64,000 bases of DNA from NCBI RefSeq assembly GCF_003012745.1, contig NZ_PXYK01000010.1:120705-184704 (forward strand), given 5' to 3'. The stretch comes from Kumtagia ephedrae. GTDB lineage: Bacteria; Pseudomonadota; Alphaproteobacteria; Rhizobiales; Rhizobiaceae. Shown here piece after piece: positions 25,443 through 35,627 of this stretch. The notes beneath the pieces are model-generated. The model was not told the origin of the DNA. It worked only from the letters and a program-made list of their open reading frames with translations, and ran no database searches. The stretch's first letter is position 1; the number at the start of each line of letters is the position of its first letter. The position numbers and the translations under genes were made by a program.

Positions 25443-28106
25443 TCAGGGCCGGCCGGAGGTCTCCCCGGCATCGGCACCGGACGACGGTTTGGGCGAGGAA
25501 TCGGGAACGATCGGGACGCGGTCCACGCCATCGCTGTCGGCAGTGGCAGCTCGGCTATCCGTTGCTGCCCTCGCAGGCACGTCCGTTCCGGCGGGTGCCA
25601 GTGGGTCCTGCGGCTTGCCCTGCTTGCCCCGGCGATAGGGCGGCAGCCCGCGTGCTTCGCGTGAGAAGACGCGATGGCCGTGCCATGGCCGCTCCGGCAG
25701 GCCGATGGCGAAGTCGATTTGCGGCGGTCCCGCGCCGGGCGTGAGAAAAACGGCGGCGCTCCCCGAGCGCGCAAGGTCGCGCCTCGTCACCACCGCAAGT
25801 CTTTCATCGGCGCATTTCAGCGGAACGGCCGCGTCGTCGAGCACGATGACGGCAGCGAAGGCGCAGGCGCGCCGGGCCTCCTCCGCATCTGCGGTGTGGA
25901 CGACGACCGCCCCCGACATAAGGCGCGCGGCGCAACCGGCAGGCCCGCACAGGAAGCCGCCGCCGTCGCGGGCGGCAAGCGCGATCGATTCGAGGGTTGG
26001 CCCGTCCGCCTCGCTTCCGGCCGTTTTTTCGTTCCGTGCGGCGGCCGGCGGGACATCGTCGATCGGGTCGCCCTGCCGTGGCCGGTTTCCGCCGGTCTCG
26101 CGCTTGTCGGCGGTCGGCCCAGGCCGCTCGACGATGCGTTGTGGTTTGTGCACCGCCCTTCCCTCGAGAGCCCGCTGCCAGTTCTGGGCAGTGAAGGCGT
26201 TGGCGCGCGTTCGGTTGACGGCAAGCCCGTCTTGCGCGTCGAGCAGTCCGACCAGGGCGCCGTCCTCGGAAACCAGGACATCCGGCGGCCTGACATTGTC
26301 GAGCGTCAGCAGGCCGGCAAGGGCGAAGGGAAGTGCCGCCAGCCTCAGCCATGTGGTGGCGACCGTGGCAATCACCAGGGCGAGCGTCAGCAGCAGCACG
26401 GAACCAACCGAGATCAGGCCGACCGCATCCACCGGCGAGCGCCGTGAAAACCACTCGGCCACCGCCACCATCGCGGAAATCCCCTTGCCCATCAGATCGA
26501 GGAAAGGTCCGTCCAATCCGAACGGCATCGCCGCGGCGGCAAGGACCGCCGCCGGCATCACCACCACGGAGACGATCGGCATGGCCACCAGATTGGCGCC
26601 GAGGCTGAGCGGAGCGATGCGCTGGAAGTGGTAGGCGCCGTAGGCCGTGGTGGCGAGGCCGGCGACCAGCGAGGTAACGAACAGCCCGACGGCTATCCCG
26701 ACGGTCCGGCGCAGCGCCATGGCCGCGAACGATGGCTGCGCCGGCATGGTCCCCGCCTCCGCGTTGCGCCGCTCGCTCCACCAGGCATAGGCAGCGACCA
26801 GCGCCGCGGTCGCGGCAAAGGACATCTGGAAGCTCGGGCCGACCACTTCGTGCGGCGTGAGCACGAGCACGATGATCGCCGAGATGGCGAGATTGCGCAT
26901 GGTCAGCGCCGCGCGGTCGCACAGCACGGCAACGAGCATCACAGCCAGCATCAGGAAGCTGCGCTGCGCCGCGACCTCGCCGCCGGAGATGGCGAGATAG
27001 CCGGCGACCGCCGCCAGGCCGCCCGCGGCGGCGTATTTCTTCACCGGCCGCCGCGACGCAAATCCCGGAAACAGGGCCATCCCCGCGCGCAGCGCCCCGA
27101 TGACCACGCCGGCGACCAGCGCCATGTGCAGGCCGGAGATCGAAATCACATGGTAGAGCCCGGTGCGCCGCAGCGCCTCGCTGGTCTCGTCCGGGATGCC
27201 GGCGCGCACGCCGACCATCAGCGCCGCGGCAATCTCCCCTTCCGCCCCCGCGACCCGCTGCCGGACTCGCTCGGCAAACCGGTTGCGGACGTTCTCCAGC
27301 GCTGCCGTGAACCGCCCGGCCAGGCTCGCGGTCCGCGAGGAGGCCAGCTCCGGCCCGCTCATGAAGAAGCCGCTCGCGCCGATCCCGTCGAAATAGCTTT
27401 CGAAGGAGAAGTCGTAGCTGCCGGGCCGCACCGGTCCCGACGGCGGGCGCAGCCGCACCAGGCCGCTCACCGTCGAGCCCACCGCGACACCTTCGGGCAG
27501 CTTGCGCGCCGTGGCGCGGATACGCTGCGGCGCATAGCGCAACCGCGGGCGCTCGGTCGACGCGACGTCGATCGTCAGGCGTACCCGGCCATTGGCCAGC
27601 CGGTCGAGACCAGTCACATAGCCATTGACGCGCGTGGCGACTTCGCCACCGAGCATGGCCGTCCCCGCGCGCCAGGTCTCTACCTTTCCCAGCAGCGCGC
27701 CGAGGCAGACCAGCAGCACCGCAAGGACGGGCAGCCGCCATGCGGCGGCACGAGGGCCGAACGTCATCGCCGCGATCATGGTCGCCGTCGCGGCCAGCAG
27801 AAGGCGGCCGTCGGGTTCAAAGGAAATCTGGAAATAGAGGAGCGCACCAACGGCGAGGAAGACGGGCACGAGCAGAAAGAGGGTTCCGCGTTCGACCTCG
27901 AGCGTGGCGGCCGATTCCGCGGCATGGAATGCTATCGGAAGCGCCGTCCGTGCCTTGCCCGCGATGATGAGGAATGGTCGTCCGGTCCGCCGCGAGTTGA
28001 CGGGAAGGCGCGGAAAAGGTGCGACCGCGGCCACCTCCTGCGGCGGCTGGCTTGCGCCGCGCAGCAGAAGCCGCTCGTCCCAGTCGCCCGCGGATGTGTC
28101 CGCCAT
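25443..28106 (-). CDS. comEC: ComEC/Rec2 family DNA-uptake channel protein
   Basis: An 887-residue polytopic membrane protein. It has two early hydrophobic helices, a DUF4131 OB-fold-like region (about 150-260 with [20 protein letters not shown]), and the Competence domain with about eight helices, marked by [20 protein letters not shown]. The usual ComEC C-terminal metallo-beta-lactamase domain is not visible: no HxHxDH motif is found after residue 600. Instead there is a linker rich in Pro/Arg and a small domain with paired cysteines ([15 protein letters not shown]). Many alphaproteobacterial relatives look the same. A role in DNA transport across the inner membrane is inferred from the family. 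ATG at 28106 has GGTGGAG ahead; gltX diverges 144 bases away. Confidence 0.85.
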   Translation of the reverse strand: MADTSAGDWDERLLLRGASQPPQEVAAVAPFPRLPVNSRRTGRPFLIIAGKARTALPIAFHAAESAATLEVERGTLFLLVPVFLAVGALLYFQISFEPDGRLLLAATATMIAAMTFGPRAAAWRLPVLAVLLVCLGALLGKVETWRAGTAMLGGEVATRVNGYVTGLDRLANGRVRLTIDVASTERPRLRYAPQRIRATARKLPEGVAVGSTVSGLVRLRPPSGPVRPGSYDFSFESYFDGIGASGFFMSGPELASSRTASLAGRFTAALENVRNRFAERVRQRVAGAEGEIAAALMVGVRAGIPDETSEALRRTGLYHVISISGLHMALVAGVVIGALRAGMALFPGFASRRPVKKYAAAGGLAAVAGYLAISGGEVAAQRSFLMLAVMLVAVLCDRAALTMRNLAISAIIVLVLTPHEVVGPSFQMSFAATAALVAAYAWWSERRNAEAGTMPAQPSFAAMALRRTVGIAVGLFVTSLVAGLATTAYGAYHFQRIAPLSLGANLVAMPIVSVVVMPAAVLAAAAMPFGLDGPFLDLMGKGISAMVAVAEWFSRRSPVDAVGLISVGSVLLLTLALVIATVATTWLRLAALPFALAGLLTLDNVRPPDVLVSEDGALVGLLDAQDGLAVNRTRANAFTAQNWQRALEGRAVHKPQRIVERPGPTADKRETGGNRPRQGDPIDDVPPAAARNEKTAGSEADGPTLESIALAARDGGGFLCGPAGCAARLMSGAVVVHTADAEEARRACAFAAVIVLDDAAVPLKCADERLAVVTRRDLARSGSAAVFLTPGAGPPQIDFAIGLPERPWHGHRVFSREARGLPPYRRGKQGKPQDPLAPAGTDVPARAATDSRAATADSDGVDRVPIVPDSSPKPSSGADAGETSGRP

Positions 28107-28250
28107 GGCTCCACCCCGGCGCCAAGGCAAGCCTGCCGGCTTTCTCCGGCCTTGCGCCCCCGACCTTCTATGCTACATGAACGCCGACCGATTTCCACGC
28201 ATCCGCCGCACGGGACTGCCGGGCGGCGGCAGCGCTTTGCCGAGAGGCCG

Positions 28251-29675
28251 ATGTCCAAGCCCGTCGTCACCCGTTTCGCCCCCTCGCCTACCGGCTATCT
28301 GCATATCGGCGGAGCCCGCACGGCGCTGTTCAACTGGCTCTATGCCCGCCACACCGGCGGCACGATGCTGCTCAGGATCGAGGACACCGACCGCGAGCGC
28401 TCGACGGAGTCGGCGACGGCGGCGATCCTCGACGGGCTGACCTGGCTCGGCCTCACCTGGGAGGGCGAGCCGATCTCGCAATTCGGCCGCGCGCAGCGCC
28501 ACCGCGAGGTGGCCGAGTATCTGGTGGCCAAGGGCAAGGCCTATTACGCCTACGAGACGCCGGCCGAGCTGGAGGCCATGCGCGAGAAGGCGCGCGCCGA
28601 GGGCCGGCCGCCGCGTTATGACGGCCGCTGGCGCGACGCCGATTCCTCGGAGGCGCCTGCCGGCGTCAAGGGAGCCATCCGCATCAAGGCGCCGCGCGAC
28701 GGCGAGACTGTCGTGCGCGACCGCGTGCAGGGCGACGTGCGCTTTCCCAACAAGGATCTCGACGACTTCATCATCCTGCGCTCCGACGGCGTGCCGACCT
28801 ATATGCATGCCGTGGTGGTGGACGATCACGACATGGGTGTCACCCACATCATCCGCGGCGACGACCACCTGACCAACGCCGCACGCCAGACGGTCATCTA
28901 CGACGCCATGGGCTGGGAGGTACCGGTCATGGCGCATATCCCGCTGATCCACGGCGCCGACGGCGCAAAACTGTCGAAGCGGCACGGCGCCCTCGGCGTC
29001 GAGGCATACCGCGCCATGGGCTACCTGCCTGCGGCGCTGCTCAATTACCTGGCGCGGCTCGGCTGGAGCCATGGCGACGACGAGGTCATGTCGATCGGCG
29101 ACATGGTCCGCTGGTTCGAGATCGAGGACGTCAACCGCGGTGCGGCGCGCTTCGACTTCCAGAAGCTGGAGGCGCTGAACGGCCTCTATATGCGCCGGAT
29201 GGATGACGCGGAGCTGACCGAGGCACTGGTCGCCACCCTGCCCCATCTGGCGACCCCGGGCCCGCTCGCGGCCGGGATCGACGAAACGCATAAGGCAAAG
29301 CTGCTGGCGGCAATGCCGGGATTGAAGGAGCGCGCCAAGACGCTGGTCGAACTGGCGGACAGCGCTACTTACCTGTTCGCGCAGCGGCCGCTGGCAATGG
29401 ACGAAAAGGCGGTGGCGCTGCTCGGCGAGCGCCCGCGCACGGTGCTGGCCGGCGCCTGGGCCGCGCTCACGGGCGTCGCCGGCGACTGGACGGCGCAGTC
29501 GACGGAGGCGGCCGTCCGCGAATTCGCGACCGCGCAGGGGGTGAAGCTCGGCCAGGTGGCGCAGCCCTTGCGCGCCGCGCTGACCGGTCGCAGCACCTCG
29601 CCGGGCGTGTTCGACGTGCTGGCGGTGCTGGGTCGAGAAGAGAGTTTGGCACGCATCGGAGATCAAATCGATTAG
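28251..29675 (+). CDS. gltX: Glutamyl-tRNA synthetase
   Basis: Charges tRNA(Glu) with glutamate; the 474-residue size matches discriminating or non-discriminating bacterial enzymes. HIGH appears as H18-I-G-G21 ([20 protein letters not shown]) and KMSKS as K240-L-S-K243-R. The catalytic domain has the [11 protein letters not shown] segment and [15 protein letters not shown]. The C-terminal helical anticodon domain ends in [20 protein letters not shown]. GatB elsewhere in the window implies that this or a second GltX also charges tRNA(Gln). ATG at 28251 follows GAGAGG. The long open frame upstream runs antisense to comEC and is not coding. Confidence 0.96.
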   Translation: MSKPVVTRFAPSPTGYLHIGGARTALFNWLYARHTGGTMLLRIEDTDRERSTESATAAILDGLTWLGLTWEGEPISQFGRAQRHREVAEYLVAKGKAYYAYETPAELEAMREKARAEGRPPRYDGRWRDADSSEAPAGVKGAIRIKAPRDGETVVRDRVQGDVRFPNKDLDDFIILRSDGVPTYMHAVVVDDHDMGVTHIIRGDDHLTNAARQTVIYDAMGWEVPVMAHIPLIHGADGAKLSKRHGALGVEAYRAMGYLPAALLNYLARLGWSHGDDEVMSIGDMVRWFEIEDVNRGAARFDFQKLEALNGLYMRRMDDAELTEALVATLPHLATPGPLAAGIDETHKAKLLAAMPGLKERAKTLVELADSATYLFAQRPLAMDEKAVALLGERPRTVLAGAWAALTGVAGDWTAQSTEAAVREFATAQGVKLGQVAQPLRAALTGRSTSPGVFDVLAVLGREESLARIGDQID

Positions 29676-29852
29676 TCCTTCCCTGGCCTCATCAAGGGCC
29701 ATTGCAACCCTTCTGCTGCGGTGCAACATTGCCGCCGCCTTCAGAAGCTCCCGGATACGGCTTGAACAGCGGGGTGAAACCGCACTCAAGTCGGCATCCA
29801 CGTGGCGGCAACCAGCCGCCGCTATCCCGACCTTAAACAAAGGGGTATCCGC

Positions 29853-31142
<1,290 letters not shown>

Positions 31143-31145
31143 GAA

Positions 31146-31211
31146 GCGAATAGCGAGTAGGGAATAGGGCCACCTCCCTTCCCTATTCGCTACTCACTAT
31201 TCCCTATTCGC
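31146..31211. repeat. Imperfect inverted repeat built from GAATAG units
   Basis: The left arm 31146-31169 (GCGAATAGCGAGTAG then GGAATAGGG) and right arm 31181-31202 (CCCTATTCGCTACTC then ACTATTC) are inverted copies with two mismatches over about 22 positions. The right side adds another CCTATTCGC (31203-31211). The loop is 11 bases. The arms are themselves degenerate repeats of the unit GCGAATAG/GGGAATAG. The element lies between converging gltA and lpxB and its right end encodes the last residues and the stop codon of LpxB. Confidence 0.75.
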
Positions 31212-32363
31212 TAGTTCCAGCACCACTTCCGCCGCCAGCTCTCCCGCCGGCCTGTCGGTGCGCATGCGCCGCGCGACTTCGGCAAAGCCCTGTTTCTGCC
31301 AGGCGCGCAGGGGCGTGTCGGCGAACAGGCCCTCCAGCTCGCGCGCCAGATGCAGCGGGCGGACATACTGGTTATAGTGCTCCGGCACGACGACCCGGTC
31401 GGCGATGATGTTGGGCAGCGACGCCGACCATACCGTGACCAGTCCCTGAAACACGCGGCCGACCGGATCGAGCTTGTAGCAGGATATGAAGGGCACGCCG
31501 GCCAGCGCCAGCTCGAGCGAGACGGTGCCGGACGCGATGAGCGCGGCGTCCGCCTCCCCGAAAGCCTGCCATTTGCGCTCGGCATCCAGAATGATCTCGG
31601 GGCGGTCCGGCCAGCCCGACGTGGCGTCGCGCACCCGTTCGGCGACGTGCGGCACGGTCGGCAGCAGCAGGTTCAGCCGATGGCCGCGGGCGCGAAGCTG
31701 CGCCAGCGTGTCCGCGAACGGGGCGAGCAGCCGGCCGACCTCGCTGCGCCGCGAGCCCGGCAGCACGAGAAGGTTGCGCGGCTCGCCGGGTGGCGAAACC
31801 ATACGGCCCGCCTGCAGCCGCGCGGCGGTCAGGATGCCAGGATCGGTGGCGAGCCGGTGGCCGACGAATGTGCCGGGCGGGCCGCCCAGCCGCTCGAGCT
31901 CGGCCGGCTCGAAGGGGAGCAGGCACAGGATGCGGTCGACATAGGGACGCATCGCGGGTGCCCTGCCCGGCCGCCATGCCCATACCGACGGGCAGACATA
32001 ATGCACGATCGGGATGGTCGGATCGGCGGCGCGGACCTTTTTGGCGACGCGTAGCGCGAATTCCGGGCTGTCGATGGTGACGAGGCAGTCCGGCCGCTCG
32101 GCGACGATGGCGCGCGCCGTCTGGCCGATGCGGCGGACGAGTCGCGGCAGGTCGCGCAGGATGGCGCCGATGCCCATCAGGGCGATCTCGGAAGTGTCGA
32201 ACAGCGAGCGCAGGCCGAGTTCCTGCAGATGGCGGCCGCCGGTTCCGACAAGCGCGACATCCCTGCCGGTGGTGCGCCGCAGCGCCTCGACAAGATCGTG
32301 GCCGAGCAGGTCGCCGGACTCCTCCCCGGCGATCACGGCGATCTTCAGCGGGCGCGTATTCAT
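31197..32363 (-). CDS. lpxB: Lipid-A-disaccharide synthase
   Basis: Joins UDP-2,3-diacylglucosamine and lipid X to make the lipid A disaccharide; a GT19 peripheral membrane glycosyltransferase with 388 residues. The N-terminal KIAVIAGEESGDLLGHDLVE contains the family AGExSGD motif. HYVCPSVWAWRPGR, VGHRLATDPG and LVLPGSRRSEVGRLL follow at the usual places. The start ATG at 32363 overlaps the stop of lpxI by four bases. The C-terminus reads into the GAATAG repeat, giving the unusual tail ...ELANRE. It is the last gene of the lpxD-fabZ-lpxA-lpxI-lpxB operon. Confidence 0.96.
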   Translation of the reverse strand: MNTRPLKIAVIAGEESGDLLGHDLVEALRRTTGRDVALVGTGGRHLQELGLRSLFDTSEIALMGIGAILRDLPRLVRRIGQTARAIVAERPDCLVTIDSPEFALRVAKKVRAADPTIPIVHYVCPSVWAWRPGRAPAMRPYVDRILCLLPFEPAELERLGGPPGTFVGHRLATDPGILTAARLQAGRMVSPPGEPRNLLVLPGSRRSEVGRLLAPFADTLAQLRARGHRLNLLLPTVPHVAERVRDATSGWPDRPEIILDAERKWQAFGEADAALIASGTVSLELALAGVPFISCYKLDPVGRVFQGLVTVWSASLPNIIADRVVVPEHYNQYVRPLHLARELEGLFADTPLRAWQKQGFAEVARRMRTDRPAGELAAEVVLELANRE

Positions 32364-33259
32364 GGCGTGCGCTCCCGCGGCAGGCCGACCACGAACAGGC
32401 CGAGTGCGTCGGCGCGCTCGACGAGATCGCCGACATCCAGGACCAGCGCCCGCCCGGCCTCGACGCCGATGCCGGCGAGGCCGGCGGCGTGCGCCATGTC
32501 GACCGTCGCCGGGCCGATCGCCGGTAGGTCGGCGCGCAGCTCCTGCCCGGGCTTCGCGCATTTGACCAGGACGCCGCGCGACTTGCCGGCGAGCCGGCCG
32601 TGGCTGCGCAGGGCCTTCACACGCTCCAGCAGTCCGTCGGTGCCCTCGATGCCTTCGACCGCGATCACCCGGCCGCCGATCGCCACCGTGCCCTGCCCTA
32701 TGTCGAGCGCGCCGATGGCGCGCGCCGCGGCATAGGCGGCGTCGATATCCGGCCAATCGGCGGCGCGCGGCCTCTCGCGGCTCATCGGCCCTTCGACGGC
32801 GAGCAGATCCGGCACGATCTCATGGGCGCCGACGACCTTGATGCCCTCCCGCTCGATGGTGCGTATCAGGACGGTCAGCAGGCCGTCGTCGCCGCGCCGC
32901 AGCGCGGCAAGCGCCCGCGGCAGATGACGCAGCAGGGACAGGCTGGGCCGGAACTCACGCCAGGCGGGCCGGCGCCCGATGCCGCCGGCGAGCACCATAT
33001 GCGTTATGCCGCGCCGTCTCAGGCTGGACAGAGCCGAGGCGAACTCGCCGAGCCCGATCTCCATGCTCTCGAAGGGTGCAAACGCCGCCCGCTGGTCCGT
33101 CTCGCCGCGCACCAGCACGACGAGCGGCGCATGGTTCTGGCGGGCGAGGCCTTCGGCGACCTCCACCGGCAGCCGGCCGCTGCCGGCCACCACCGCGACC
33201 TTGTCGCCGGAGCCGAGCTGGATGGACGGCGCCTCAGTCCTGGCCGTCGGCGTCGTCAT
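32360..33259 (-). CDS. lpxI: UDP-2,3-diacylglucosamine diphosphatase LpxI
   Basis: Cleaves UDP-2,3-diacylglucosamine to lipid X and UMP, the step done by LpxH in E. coli; LpxI is the alphaproteobacterial alternative (first shown in Caulobacter). It has 299 residues. Recognisable parts are the N-terminal KVAVVAGSGRLPVEVAEG, the central domain linker with MVLAGGIGRRP and a C-terminal domain with IEGTDGLLERVKAL, plus the ADLPAIGPATVDMAHAAGL segment. Stop overlaps the lpxB start (ATGA), and the start lies inside the last codons of lpxA (26-base overlap), so translation of the three genes is coupled. Confidence 0.94.
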   Translation of the reverse strand: MTTPTARTEAPSIQLGSGDKVAVVAGSGRLPVEVAEGLARQNHAPLVVLVRGETDQRAAFAPFESMEIGLGEFASALSSLRRRGITHMVLAGGIGRRPAWREFRPSLSLLRHLPRALAALRRGDDGLLTVLIRTIEREGIKVVGAHEIVPDLLAVEGPMSRERPRAADWPDIDAAYAAARAIGALDIGQGTVAIGGRVIAVEGIEGTDGLLERVKALRSHGRLAGKSRGVLVKCAKPGQELRADLPAIGPATVDMAHAAGLAGIGVEAGRALVLDVGDLVERADALGLFVVGLPRERTP

Positions 33260-34064
33260 CGGCCGCGCCTTTCAGCGGCGGGAGCGTGAACTGCCTCTTG
33301 CCGCGCGCCAGCATGAACTCGACCACGCGCATCGCATAGGGAGAATCGGCGAATTTCTCGCGTGCGGTCTCGATGTTCTCGGCAAGCGTGCGCGACCGGT
33401 CGAACAGCGTCTTGTAGGCCAGCCGCAGCTTCAGCACCTCGGCATGCGGCACGCCGGAGCGCTTCATGCCGACGACGTTCATGCCGCGCAGCACCGCGCG
33501 GTTGCCGCCCACCATGGCGTAGGGGACGATATCGCCGAGAATCATCGAGCCGCCGGCGACGAAAGCGTTGTTGCCTATCCGCACGAACTGGTGGATTGCG
33601 GTCAGCCCGCCGATGCCGACGAAGTCGCCCACCTCGCAATGGCCGGCAAGCGTCACGCCGTTGGTCAGGGTGACGTTGTTGCCGATCGAGCAGTCATGCG
33701 CGATGTGGACATAGGCGAGGAAGTGGCCGTTATTGCCAACGGTCGTCGCTCCCCGGCCGAAATCGGTGCCGGTGTTCATGCTGACGAATTCGCGGATGAT
33801 GCAGTTGTCGCCGATGGTCAGCGTCGTACGCCCGCCCTTGTGGCCGGTGCTTTGCGGTGGCCCGCCGAGCACCGCCTGCGGGTGGATCGTGCAGTCGCGG
33901 CCGATCGTGGTGGCGCCGGCGACGACAACATGGCTGATCAGTTTCGTGCCGTCGCCGATCACGACGTCGGCACCGACATGGCAGAACGGGCCTATCTCGG
34001 CGCCGGCGCCGATCTGGGCGCCCGGCTCGACGACGGCAAGGGGATGGATGAAGGTTTCGGTCAT
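33234..34064 (-). CDS. lpxA: UDP-N-acetylglucosamine acyltransferase
   Basis: First committed step of lipid A: transfers an acyl chain from acyl-ACP to the 3-OH of UDP-GlcNAc. It has 276 residues. The protein is mostly left-handed beta-helix hexapeptide repeats (IGAGAEIGPFCHVGADVVIG and onward). The catalytic histidine is in YVHIAHDCSIGNNV, and the substrate-binding GHCEVGDFVGIGG and IHQFVRIG segments follow. A C-terminal helical domain begins near 195. ATG at 34064 is used because the longer frame runs into fabZ. It follows fabZ by 11 bases. Confidence 0.96.
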   Translation of the reverse strand: MTETFIHPLAVVEPGAQIGAGAEIGPFCHVGADVVIGDGTKLISHVVVAGATTIGRDCTIHPQAVLGGPPQSTGHKGGRTTLTIGDNCIIREFVSMNTGTDFGRGATTVGNNGHFLAYVHIAHDCSIGNNVTLTNGVTLAGHCEVGDFVGIGGLTAIHQFVRIGNNAFVAGGSMILGDIVPYAMVGGNRAVLRGMNVVGMKRSGVPHAEVLKLRLAYKTLFDRSRTLAENIETAREKFADSPYAMRVVEFMLARGKRQFTLPPLKGAADDDADGQD

Positions 34065-34075
34065 GATCTCTTTGG

Positions 34076-34534
34076 TCAGGCCGCGCCGGCGATCATGGCG
34101 GAAATCTCGGCCTCCGCCGCCTTCGCCCCGTCGACCAGCGCCTCGCAGGCGAAGCGCCAGATGGTGCCGCGCTGCTTGAGCTTCTTCACATGGATTTCCA
34201 GCCGGTCTCCAGGCACGACAGGCTTGCGGAACTTGGCGTTGTCGATGGTCATGAAATAGACGATCGAGGGGCTGTCGGAGCCGCGGTTGCGGATGCAAAT
34301 GGCACCCGCCGTCTGCGCCATCGCCTCGATGATGAGCACGCCGGGCATGACCGGCTGGCCGGGAAAGTGGCCCTGGAAGTGCGGCTCGTTGAAGGTCACG
34401 TTCTTGATGCCGACGGCCGAGTTGTCGCCGTCGATGGCGATGATGCGGTCAACCAGCAGGAACGGATAGCGATGCGGCAGGAGCTTCAGCACGCCGAGAA
34501 TGTCGATCGCCTCGAGGGTGACGGCCTCAGCCAT
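34076..34534 (-). CDS. fabZ: 3-hydroxyacyl-ACP dehydratase FabZ
   Basis: Dehydrates 3-hydroxyacyl-ACP in fatty-acid elongation; its substrate pool is shared with LpxA and LpxD, which explains its place in this operon. The protein has 152 residues in a hot-dog fold. The catalytic pair is H56 ([15 protein letters not shown]) and E70 (LIIEAMAQ). [14 protein letters not shown] at 18-31 is the usual N-terminal signature. Its start overlaps the end of lpxD by eight bases, and lpxA begins 11 bases after its stop. Confidence 0.97.
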   Translation of the reverse strand: MAEAVTLEAIDILGVLKLLPHRYPFLLVDRIIAIDGDNSAVGIKNVTFNEPHFQGHFPGQPVMPGVLIIEAMAQTAGAICIRNRGSDSPSIVYFMTIDNAKFRKPVVPGDRLEIHVKKLKQRGTIWRFACEALVDGAKAAEAEISAMIAGAA

Positions 34535-35582
34535 TGTCCTGCTTCCTTGCCCTAGCCTTTGTCAGCCTGCCGAGCGTGGCGATCTCGCGCATCGCCTGGC
34601 CGATCGGCTTGGCGGGATAGCCTGCCCACACCTCGCCTGCCGGAACGTCATGCATGAAGCCGCTGCGGGCCGCAAGCTGGGCGCCCGTGCCGATGCTGAG
34701 GTGATCGGCGATGCCGACCCCACCCGCCACCATCACATTGTCGCCGAAGGTCACCGAGCCGGAAATGCCCGACAGCCCGGCGATCACGCAATTGCGGCCG
34801 ATGCGCACGTTGTGGGCGATCTGCACGAGGTTGTCGATCTTGGTGTTCTCGCCGATCACCGTGTCGGCGAGCGCGCCGCGGTCGAGGGTCGTGTTGGCGC
34901 CGATCTCGACATTGTCCTGGACGATGACGCGGCCGATCTGCGGGATGCGCTCGGGGCCGGCCTTGCCGATGGCGAAGCCGAACCCGTCCTGGCCGATCTT
35001 GGCGCCGGCATGCACGATCACCCGGTCGCCGAGCAGCGCATACTGGACGACGGCGTTCGGCCCGACATAGGAGTTGCGGCCGATCTTGCAGTCGCGGCCG
35101 ACGACGGCGTTCGGAGCGATGATCGTACCCGCCCCGATCGCCACGCCGGCGGAGATCACCGCGCCGGCCTCGACGACGACACCTGCTTCCAGCCGGGCGC
35201 CGGGATCGACATGGGCCGCGGGCGAAATGCCGGTCTCGCCGGTCATGGCGACCGGCGACGCGGCTTCCGGATAGAGCAGCCGGCCGACCATGGCGAAGGC
35301 ATATTGCGGCCGCGGCGTCACCAGGACGGCAATGCCCCCCGGGGCACGCTCGGCCACGTCCGCCGTGCACAGGATGGCGGCGGCGCGCAGCCCGTCCATC
35401 AGGGCGGCGTTGCGCTTGCCCTCGACGAACACCAGCGCACCGTCGCCGCCGGTGGCCGCGGCGGCAATGGAGTCGACCAGGGTGTTCGCCAATTCGGGTG
35501 TCTTGATCTCGGCGCCGGTGAGCGTCGCGATCTCAGATGCCGAGTAGCGACGCACCGATGCGAAGAATTCGGTTTCGGACAT
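34527..35582 (-). CDS. lpxD: UDP-3-O-acylglucosamine N-acyltransferase
   Basis: Third step of lipid A synthesis: N-acylation of UDP-3-O-acylglucosamine. The 351-residue protein has an N-terminal uridine-binding domain (to about 100), a long left-handed beta-helix with many VxIGxGxxI-type hexapeptides (for example [20 protein letters not shown]), and a short C-terminal helix. The conserved histidine region is in the [15 protein letters not shown] segment. ATG at 35582 sits 45 bases from the bamA stop, so it is probably co-transcribed with bamA. Confidence 0.96.
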   Translation of the reverse strand: MSETEFFASVRRYSASEIATLTGAEIKTPELANTLVDSIAAAATGGDGALVFVEGKRNAALMDGLRAAAILCTADVAERAPGGIAVLVTPRPQYAFAMVGRLLYPEAASPVAMTGETGISPAAHVDPGARLEAGVVVEAGAVISAGVAIGAGTIIAPNAVVGRDCKIGRNSYVGPNAVVQYALLGDRVIVHAGAKIGQDGFGFAIGKAGPERIPQIGRVIVQDNVEIGANTTLDRGALADTVIGENTKIDNLVQIAHNVRIGRNCVIAGLSGISGSVTFGDNVMVAGGVGIADHLSIGTGAQLAARSGFMHDVPAGEVWAGYPAKPIGQAMREIATLGRLTKARARKQDNG

Positions 35583-35627
35583 GCAGACCTTTGCGTCCGG
35601 GCACAGGTGCCCGGACCGCTCGTTGCT

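Noticed and set aside
26628..28250. 541 open codons in frame upstream of the gltX start
   Set aside because: They run antisense to comEC, have the Arg/Gly/His-rich composition of a shadow frame in high-GC DNA, and GltX similarity begins exactly at the ATG at 28251.
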